Of a stretch of 19,047 nt of DNA, positions 13,321-19,047 are shown piece after piece. Position numbers and translations under genes: made by a program. Under the pieces are notes generated by a model that saw only the letters and a program-made list of their open reading frames with translations, was not told the origin of the DNA and ran no database searches. How positions within the stretch are numbered: the first letter of the stretch is position 1; every line of letters begins with the position of its first letter. The stretch is from NCBI GenBank assembly GCA_009783775.1, contig WRCT01000012.1, positions 1 through 19,047 on the forward strand, written 5' to 3'. Source of the DNA: Clostridiales bacterium. Its GTDB lineage: Bacteria; Bacillota; Clostridia; Christensenellales; CAG-138.

Positions 13321-15068
13321 ACAATTCTCTTGAACATCTTTTCCAGTTCGTATCGGGTGAGCGTCACAACAACCGGCCGGCCGTGCGGACAGGTCAGCGG
13401 AATATTATCGGCGGCAAAGGCCCGCACCAGAGCGATCAGTTCCTCCGCCGCGATAGGATCTCCCGCCTTGACGGCGCGCTTGCACGCTGCGGTAATGAGC
13501 TTGCCGCGCAAGAGTTTCTTCCCCATTGCCGCCTCGCCATCGGATTCTATGATTTGCAGCGCATCATGCAGAAAATCGGGATCCAGCGGTTTGCCGCCCA
13601 ACACGGGCACAGCAGTCAGCTGCAACTCGTTTTCACGCGCAGGTTCCCATGAAAACCCAAAATTTTCCAATACGGACTGATTTGCCAATGCCGTCGCCAG
13701 CTCCCCCTGCGATAACGCACAGGCGTGAGGCAGCAACAGAGGTTGTGAAACAATGGGCAACGCACGCGCCACATAGGTCTCATAAAGCTGCCGCTCATGC
13801 GCAGCGTGCTGGTCGATCAGATAGAGGGTGTCCCCGCTCTCCAATATCCAATACCCCAAAAAAGCACAGCCTATGACCCATGCGCCCTCAACTTCAAGCG
13901 TCGGCAAAGTGGGCGGTGTCATTGGTTTCTCTTTTTCGCGCTGAAAACCGGAATAGGAGAAAGACGGTTCGCGCAATACGGACTTGGGCTTTTGCGCCGC
14001 AGAACCGGACCTTGGCGGCAGTGGCGGCATAACATAGGCCGGCGTCGCGCGTGAGGGTTCCTGTATAGGCAGCGGCGCGCTATGTTTTTGCAACGCGGCG
14101 GCACAGGCGGCGCAGAGCGTATTTGCTACGCGTGCCTCATCCACAAAGCGCACCTCAATTTTGGCCGGGTGCACGTTCACGTCCACCTCACGGCTGGAGA
14201 TTTTGAGCTTGATAACCGCGACGGGGAACCGCCCCGTCATCAAGCGGGTCTCATAGGCGCGCAGCAGGGCAAAGGACAGCGCGCCCGAGCGAATGCTGCG
14301 GCCGTTTACAAAGAGGGATTGGTAAGCGCGGGTGGGCCGCGAGAGATCCGGCAGGCCGACAAAGCCCGAAATCTGCAAGTACCCGTTGTCAAAATCTACG
14401 GGAACCATACGCTCGACCATGGCCAAGCCGTAGACTTGAACCATTGCGTTCTTTAAGTCCCCGTCGCCGAAGGTCTCATAAACCTTCTTGCCGTTAGACG
14501 TGTAGGTGAAAGCAATCTCAGGGTGCGAGAGAACGGCGCGGCAAAGATAGTCGCCGATCTGCCCCGCCTCCGCACGCGGTGTTTTTATAAACTTCAGCCG
14601 CGCCGGAATATTCAAAAACAAATTGGAAACGGACACACGAGTGCCGGACGCACAGGCGACATCCTCGCAACTCACACAAGCGCCGCAGTCCACCACGACT
14701 TTCTTGCCGTGATCACAATCTGCCACGCGTGAAGTCAACGCCACCGTGGCCACGGCGGCAATGGAGGCCAGCGCCTCACCGCGAAAACCCAGCGTCTCGA
14801 TATGCGACAAATCCTCCGCGCTGTTTATTTTGCTGGTCGCGTGGCGCAAAAAGGCGGTTTGACACTGTTCACCGGGTATGCCGCAGCCGTCATCGGTCAC
14901 TATAATGCTGTCCAGACCGCCGTTTTCAATGGCAACGGTGATATAGGCGGCGCCCGCGTCAATGGCGTTTTCCACCAGTTCCTTCACGACCGATACCGGC
15001 CGTTCTACCACCTCGCCCGCGGCGATCTGATTGGCCACGTGTTGGGACAGAATTTGAATATCAGCCAT
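13317..15068 (-). CDS. mutL: DNA mismatch repair protein MutL (endonuclease type)
   Basis: Couples MutS mismatch recognition to strand incision. 583 aa. The N-terminal GHKL ATPase has Glu33-Asn34 in ELVENAIDAG, DDGCGI (59-64), GFRGEAL (94-100) and NIPARLKF. A Pro/Ser-rich linker (about 330-390) leads to the C-terminal endonuclease domain, whose metal motif DQHAAHERQLYE (419-430) fits DQHA(X)2E(X)4E; ACKRAVKAGD (528-537) and CPHGRP (560-565) complete the site. QPLLLP (442-447) resembles the beta-clamp motif. So this is a nicking MutL from an organism without MutH. The ATG at 15068 has GAGGTGAGG just upstream and was preferred to the GTG at 15077. It overlaps the mutS stop by 8 bases. Confidence 0.97.
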   Translation of the reverse strand: MADIQILSQHVANQIAAGEVVERPVSVVKELVENAIDAGAAYITVAIENGGLDSIIVTDDGCGIPGEQCQTAFLRHATSKINSAEDLSHIETLGFRGEALASIAAVATVALTSRVADCDHGKKVVVDCGACVSCEDVACASGTRVSVSNLFLNIPARLKFIKTPRAEAGQIGDYLCRAVLSHPEIAFTYTSNGKKVYETFGDGDLKNAMVQVYGLAMVERMVPVDFDNGYLQISGFVGLPDLSRPTRAYQSLFVNGRSIRSGALSFALLRAYETRLMTGRFPVAVIKLKISSREVDVNVHPAKIEVRFVDEARVANTLCAACAAALQKHSAPLPIQEPSRATPAYVMPPLPPRSGSAAQKPKSVLREPSFSYSGFQREKEKPMTPPTLPTLEVEGAWVIGCAFLGYWILESGDTLYLIDQHAAHERQLYETYVARALPIVSQPLLLPHACALSQGELATALANQSVLENFGFSWEPARENELQLTAVPVLGGKPLDPDFLHDALQIIESDGEAAMGKKLLRGKLITAACKRAVKAGDPIAAEELIALVRAFAADNIPLTCPHGRPVVVTLTRYELEKMFKRIV

Positions 15069-17652
15069 TTGCCTCACCTCTCGCCGTCAGTATCTCCTGA
15101 TAATCCAGCAGCTTTTGCATAGCCTGCATGGGCGTCAGGCTGTTTAAGTCAAGCGCCTTCAGCTCAGCCAACAACGCGTTTCGGTATGTTGTCCCCTCCG
15201 TCACCTCAGTGCGTGCGGGCGCCTCCTGATTTAATATATCCGCTCTCTCCAGCTCGGCGAGCAGCTCCTTGGCGCGGGTGATGACCGTGTCCGGCACGCC
15301 CGCCAACCGCGCGACCTGAATGCCAAAGCTCTTGTCGCCGCTGCCGCGCACGATCTTGCGCAGGAACAGAATGTCCTCCCCCACCTCCTTGACCAGGATA
15401 CGGAAGTTTTTCACGCCCTCCACTGTGCCCTCCAGCTCGCTCAGCTCGTGAAAATGCGTGGCAAACAGGGTCTTGCAACCCAGGCCCGCCACGTGTTCGA
15501 GTACCGCCCACGCGATGGACAGCCCGTCAAAGGTGCTGGTCCCGCGCCCGATCTCGTCCAGCAGAAGCAGGGAGCGCGCCGTGGCATTGTGAATGATGTT
15601 CGCAGTCTCGCTCATCTCCACCATGAAGGTGCTCTGCCCGCCAAAGAGATCGTCACTCGCGCCAATGCGCGTAAAGATTCGATCGACGATACAGATGCGC
15701 GCCTCCTTGGCGGGAACGAAGGAGCCGATGTGCGCCATCAGCGTGATCAGCGCGGCCTGCCGCATATAGGTGCTCTTGCCCGCCATATTGGGGCCGGTGA
15801 TGATCAGCAGGCGGTCGCCGCCCTTGTTGAGCGTTACATCGTTGGGAATGAACCCGTCCTTGCTGCTCTTTTCCACAACGGGATGCCGCCCCTCCACAAT
15901 GGAAATTTCATCGCCCTCGGTTATCTCGGGCCAAACGTAACGATTGACCGCCGCCACCGAGGCAAAGGACTGATAGACATCCAGCTCTGCCAGCAGCTGC
16001 GCGTTCTCCTGCAACCGGTCCGTACAGCCGGACAGAACCTCACGCACATGGGCAAAGAGCTGCGTCTCGCGCGCCAGCAGCAGATCCGCGGCGGAGAGCA
16101 CCCGCTCTTCAACTTCCTTCAGTTCGGGCGTGATGTACCGTTCCCCATTCGCCAGGGTCTGCTTGCGCTCATAGTAATAGGGCACCTGCGCCACATTGGA
16201 TTTGGAGACCTCGATATAATAGCCGAATACGCGGTTGTAGCCGATACGCAGGTTGCGAATGCCAGTGCCCTCGCGCTCAGCCGCTTCAATGCGAGCCAGC
16301 CACTCGCGGCTGGTCTTGCCGATATTGCGCAGCTCGTCCACCTGCGCGTCATACCCATCCCGAATCACGCCGCCGTCTTTTAAGGCAGCGGGCGCGTCGG
16401 GGCAAATGGCGTCATCCAATAGCGCCACAATATCGTCCATGGTGTCCAGACCGTTTTCAATGCGGCGCAGGTTTTCGCTGCTCACATCCGTCAGCAGCGC
16501 CTTAATGGGGTGCAATCTCTTCAAAGACTGTGCCAGGGCCAGGCAATCCCGTCCGTTCACCGTGCCGTAGACGATCTTGCTGCACAGGCGCTCCATATCA
16601 TACATACCGTGCAACTGCTCTTTGAAACGCACGCGCTTTATTGCGTCCGCGTGCAAATTGTCAACCGCCGCCAGCCGTGCCGTGATGGCCTCCGCGTTCT
16701 GCAGCGGCGACTCCAGCCAGGCGCGCAGTTTGCGGCTGCCCATGGCGGTCTCCGTGTCGTTCAGCAAATAGTAGAGCGTGCTCTTCTTATCACCCGCGTG
16801 ACGCAGCGGCTGGGTCAGTTCCAGATTGCGGCGCGTCACCTCGTCCAGCTGCATATAGGCTGAGCGATTGACCGTGCGCATGGCGCGGATATGCGAAAGC
16901 GCGTTCTTCTGCGTGTTCTCCAAATACAGCAGCAACGCACCGGCGGCGCGCAAGCTCAGCGGCTTGTCCGCGCAGCCGAAACACGAAAGGTTCGCTACGG
17001 CAAAATGCCGTTGCAGGCGCGCTTTGGCGCCGACCAGCTCAAAGTAGGCGTCGGGGACTTTCTCCAAGTAATAGGCGGAGGACAGCTTGTTCTTGATAAA
17101 CTCCTGCGCAAACAGACGCTCATCGGCCAGTATCTGCGTGGGCGAAATCCGCGCGACTTCGTCAAAGAGTAAACCGGCGGATTGATCCTCGGTTAGTTCT
17201 CCCACAACAAATTCACCGGTCGACACATCGGCGCAGGCAAAGCCGAACCCCTTCTCAACCAGACAGACTGACATCAGATAATTGTTTTTAGAGCTGTCCA
17301 GCATACGCTCTTCAATCACGGTCCCGGGCGTAATCACGCGCACCACGGCGCGTGCGACCAGGCCCTTGGCCAGCGCGGGATCCTCGACCTGTTCGCAGAT
17401 GGCAACCTTATGGCCCTTGGCTATCAAGCGCGTAATGTAGGTATCAACAGAGTGATAAGGCACGCCGCACATGGGCGCGCGCTCGGTCAGCCCGCAGTCA
17501 CGGCCGGTAAGCACCAGCTCCAGCTCCCGTGAGGCCAGCTGCGCATCCTCAAAAAACATCTCATAAAAATCACCCAACCGATAGAACAATAAGCAGTCCT
17601 TGTGCTGCTCCTTGAGGTCCATATACTGTCGCATCATGGGGGTCAGTGGCAT
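15061..17652 (-). CDS. mutS: DNA mismatch repair protein MutS
   Basis: Mismatch sensor and ABC-type ATPase. 863 aa, like B. subtilis and E. coli MutS. The mismatch-reading Phe-x-Glu motif is Phe29-Tyr30-Glu31 in RLGDFYEMF. Connector, lever and clamp regions follow (about 120-560). The ATPase domain has Walker A GPNMAGKS (620-627), Walker B with Asp699-Glu700 in LLLLDEIGRGTSTFDG, and the switch His in FATHFHEL. The C-terminal stretch (about 800-863) holds helices for dimerisation. The ATG is preceded by GAGGAG 8 bases upstream, inside the last codons of the preceding gene, which ends 3 bases before. Complete, without oddities. Confidence 0.98.
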   Translation of the reverse strand: MPLTPMMRQYMDLKEQHKDCLLFYRLGDFYEMFFEDAQLASRELELVLTGRDCGLTERAPMCGVPYHSVDTYITRLIAKGHKVAICEQVEDPALAKGLVARAVVRVITPGTVIEERMLDSSKNNYLMSVCLVEKGFGFACADVSTGEFVVGELTEDQSAGLLFDEVARISPTQILADERLFAQEFIKNKLSSAYYLEKVPDAYFELVGAKARLQRHFAVANLSCFGCADKPLSLRAAGALLLYLENTQKNALSHIRAMRTVNRSAYMQLDEVTRRNLELTQPLRHAGDKKSTLYYLLNDTETAMGSRKLRAWLESPLQNAEAITARLAAVDNLHADAIKRVRFKEQLHGMYDMERLCSKIVYGTVNGRDCLALAQSLKRLHPIKALLTDVSSENLRRIENGLDTMDDIVALLDDAICPDAPAALKDGGVIRDGYDAQVDELRNIGKTSREWLARIEAAEREGTGIRNLRIGYNRVFGYYIEVSKSNVAQVPYYYERKQTLANGERYITPELKEVEERVLSAADLLLARETQLFAHVREVLSGCTDRLQENAQLLAELDVYQSFASVAAVNRYVWPEITEGDEISIVEGRHPVVEKSSKDGFIPNDVTLNKGGDRLLIITGPNMAGKSTYMRQAALITLMAHIGSFVPAKEARICIVDRIFTRIGASDDLFGGQSTFMVEMSETANIIHNATARSLLLLDEIGRGTSTFDGLSIAWAVLEHVAGLGCKTLFATHFHELSELEGTVEGVKNFRILVKEVGEDILFLRKIVRGSGDKSFGIQVARLAGVPDTVITRAKELLAELERADILNQEAPARTEVTEGTTYRNALLAELKALDLNSLTPMQAMQKLLDYQEILTARGEANG

Positions 17653-17655
17653 GGG

Positions 17656-17958
17656 TTACTCCTCGTCTTTCACTTGACAGCCGCCGCAGCAACCGGTGCA
17701 GGTTGCGCAATCCGGCCGCAGAGCCGCCTCTGCCTCGCGCAGGGCGGTAATCAGTGGGTTTTGTTCCAACATATCTTGCAGATACTCTGCGTCATTGGCA
17801 CAGGCAACGGCAGCGGCAGGATCATAATCGGGGTCGGCAGCCATTTCAATCATCTTCGCCACCAGCATCTCGTATTCCGCAATGAGGGCAGACAGCGACG
17901 CGTCCGATTCAACCGCCTGCTTGCAGGCCAGGTAGTGTGCGTAGGTCTGTGTGCTCAT
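17656..17958 (-). CDS. YlbF-family regulator with C-terminal cysteine cluster
   Basis: 100-aa helical protein resembling the YlbF/YmcA (Com_YlbF) family. In B. subtilis, YlbF, YmcA and YaaT form a [4Fe-4S]-containing complex that helps RNase Y mature mRNAs and affects competence, sporulation and biofilms. Residues 1-80 are alpha-helical with the family pattern (ESDASLSALIAEYEMLVAKM, LQDMLEQNPLITALREAEAAL). The tail carries Cys84, 87, 90, 91 and 94 (CATCTGCCGGC), well placed to bind an Fe-S cluster or zinc. The start overlaps the miaB stop as ATGA and the stop is 3 bases before mutS, so it is coupled to both. Family assignment is from overall pattern and position. Confidence 0.82.
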   Translation of the reverse strand: MSTQTYAHYLACKQAVESDASLSALIAEYEMLVAKMIEMAADPDYDPAAAVACANDAEYLQDMLEQNPLITALREAEAALRPDCATCTGCCGGCQVKDEE

Positions 17959-19047
17959 ATCATCTCACCAAACAGGGAATTTCGCCGCGTTTTTGTCACC
18001 CGAACCCAAACATAACTGCCAATCAAGTCCGCATTCCCCGGGAAATACACCATGCGTGCGTTGCCGAACTTGCCGAACACTAGCGAAGGATCCCGTCCGT
18101 CCCGACCTTCGACCAGTACTTCTCCCTCATAGCCGATAAACTTTTGCGCGCTCGCCGCTGTGATTTCGGCTTGCAGCTCGTTGAGCCGCTTAAGCCGCTC
18201 ACGCTTGACTGCCTCCGGCACCTGGTCCGGCATGGTTGCCGCAACCGTGCCGCTGCGCGGCGAATACTTAAAGGTAAAGGCTGCGGTAAATCCAACTTCC
18301 CTCACCAGCGCAAGCGTCTGCGCGAACTCCTCGTCGGTTTCCCCGGGAAATCCCACGATGATATCCGTGGTCAGTTCGATGTCGGGGATGCGGGTGCGCA
18401 ACTTTTTTGTGATCTCCAGGTATTGCGCGGCTGTGTAGCGGCGGTTCATGCGCGCCAGCACAGGGTCGCTGCCCGACTGAACGGGAAGGTGCAGATAGGA
18501 ACAGACCGATTCCAGTTCCGCCATTGTCTCAATCAGCTCGTCCGAAATGTCCTTCGGGTGCGAAGTCATAAACCGAATACGGCGCAGGCCGGAGGTGGCC
18601 GCAACTTCACGCAAGAGCGCCGGAAAGCCCTCGCCGTATGAATTTACATTCTGCCCCAACAGGGTAATCTCCGTGTATCCCTGCGCCACAAGCGCACGGC
18701 ACTCCGCCAGAATATCCTCCGGCAAACGCGACCGCTCCCTGCCGCGCACGAATGGCACAATGCAATAGGAGCAATAGTTGTCGCAGCCGTACATGATATT
18801 GACAAAGGCGGAAACGCCGGGCGTACGCGCGACGGAAAGCCCCTCGGCCATGCTGAACGCGTCACGGTTGACCAATGTAACCCGCTCCCCCGCCAGCACA
18901 CGCAATAATATCTCCGGCAAGCGATGCGCGATATGTGTGCCGAAAACCAGATCTACAAAGGGGAAACGCCGCATGAGCTTTTTCGCCACTTCCTCCTGCT
19001 GCATCATACAGCCGCAAACGCCGATGATAAGCGAAGGATTCAACGCC
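17955..19047 (-). CDS. miaB: tRNA-2-methylthio-N6-dimethylallyladenosine synthase MiaB (5' partial)
   Basis: Radical-SAM methylthiotransferase that converts i6A37, made by MiaA, to ms2i6A37. The frame is open to the window edge; about 70-85 N-terminal residues, including the first two Cys of the auxiliary-cluster domain, lie outside. The visible fragment begins in that domain (NPSLIIGVCGCM, holding the third cluster Cys). The radical-SAM CxxxCxxC motif is CDNYCSYC (18785-18762 region), followed by VRGRERSR, LLGQNVNSYG, TSHPKD, LHLPVQSGSD and FTFKYSPRSGT, all typical of MiaB. A C-terminal TRAM domain covers the last 65 or so residues. The stop overlaps the next gene start by 4 bases. First visible gene of the reverse operon. 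Confidence 0.96.
   Translation of the reverse strand, partial: ALNPSLIIGVCGCMMQQEEVAKKLMRRFPFVDLVFGTHIAHRLPEILLRVLAGERVTLVNRDAFSMAEGLSVARTPGVSAFVNIMYGCDNYCSYCIVPFVRGRERSRLPEDILAECRALVAQGYTEITLLGQNVNSYGEGFPALLREVAATSGLRRIRFMTSHPKDISDELIETMAELESVCSYLHLPVQSGSDPVLARMNRRYTAAQYLEITKKLRTRIPDIELTTDIIVGFPGETDEEFAQTLALVREVGFTAAFTFKYSPRSGTVAATMPDQVPEAVKRERLKRLNELQAEITAASAQKFIGYEGEVLVEGRDGRDPSLVFGKFGNARMVYFPGNADLIGSYVWVRVTKTRRNSLFGEMI

Noticed and set aside
15448..16383. 311-codon open frame on the + strand opposite mutS
   Set aside because: Antisense shadow of a fully conserved gene in GC-rich DNA; its protein is a low-complexity mix of Arg, Gln and His with no family pattern.
1..19047. tRNA/rRNA genes, CRISPR array, insertion sequences, riboswitches
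   Set aside because: Looked for on both strands; gaps between genes are short and show none of these beyond the listed dyads and palindrome.

Overview
The window looks like core chromosome from a member of Bacillota, probably class Clostridia, with moderately high GC (about 60% in the coding stretches I sampled). The evidence is gene content and order: smc-ftsY-ylxM-ffh-rpsP-khpA-rimM-trmD, a typical Gram-positive block, followed on the other strand by miaB-ylbF-mutS-mutL-miaA-(methionine gamma-lyase-like gene), a clostridial mismatch-repair and tRNA-modification block that commonly ends near lexA. I cannot place it below class level. I saw no tRNA, rRNA, CRISPR array, transposase or phage gene, and no gene-free stretch reaches 300 bases.

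Forward strand, 1-11192. The window opens inside smc (chromosome condensation; N-terminal head missing). An unrecognised AT-rich small gene follows, then ftsY (SRP receptor). A near-consensus sigma-A promoter with a long dyad at the start of its transcript comes next. It drives ylxM and ffh (SRP protein) and probably the ribosome-maturation genes rpsP, khpA, rimM and trmD, the last three tightly spaced or overlapping. After trmD come a single-pass membrane protein with a SPOR-like domain and rnhA (RNase HI). A 125-base gap then holds two striking inverted repeats: a perfect 15-6-15 dyad and a GC-rich REP-like palindrome. It leads into a complete tyrosine recombinase of XerS-like size. lexA follows with its own promoter and a good Gram-positive SOS box over the -35 element, and ends at an intrinsic terminator.

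Reverse strand, 19047-11208. Transcription runs miaB (5' end beyond the window) -> ylbF-like gene with a cysteine-rich tail -> mutS -> mutL -> miaA -> PLP-dependent methionine gamma-lyase-family gene. Every junction overlaps or is within 3 bases, so this is almost certainly one translationally coupled operon. It meets lexA head-on with 15 bases between the stop codons.

Themes: protein targeting and ribosome/tRNA maturation on the left; DNA repair, SOS control and tRNA A37 modification on the right. The most interesting lead is the recombinase and the dyad just upstream of it. The arrangement recalls the streptococcal XerS/difSL module, and it lies 1.9 kb from a convergent strand switch. Other leads are the AT-rich orphan between smc and ftsY, the operator-like dyad ahead of ylxM, a histidine in the MiaA P-loop, and the cysteine cluster of the YlbF-like protein beside miaB.
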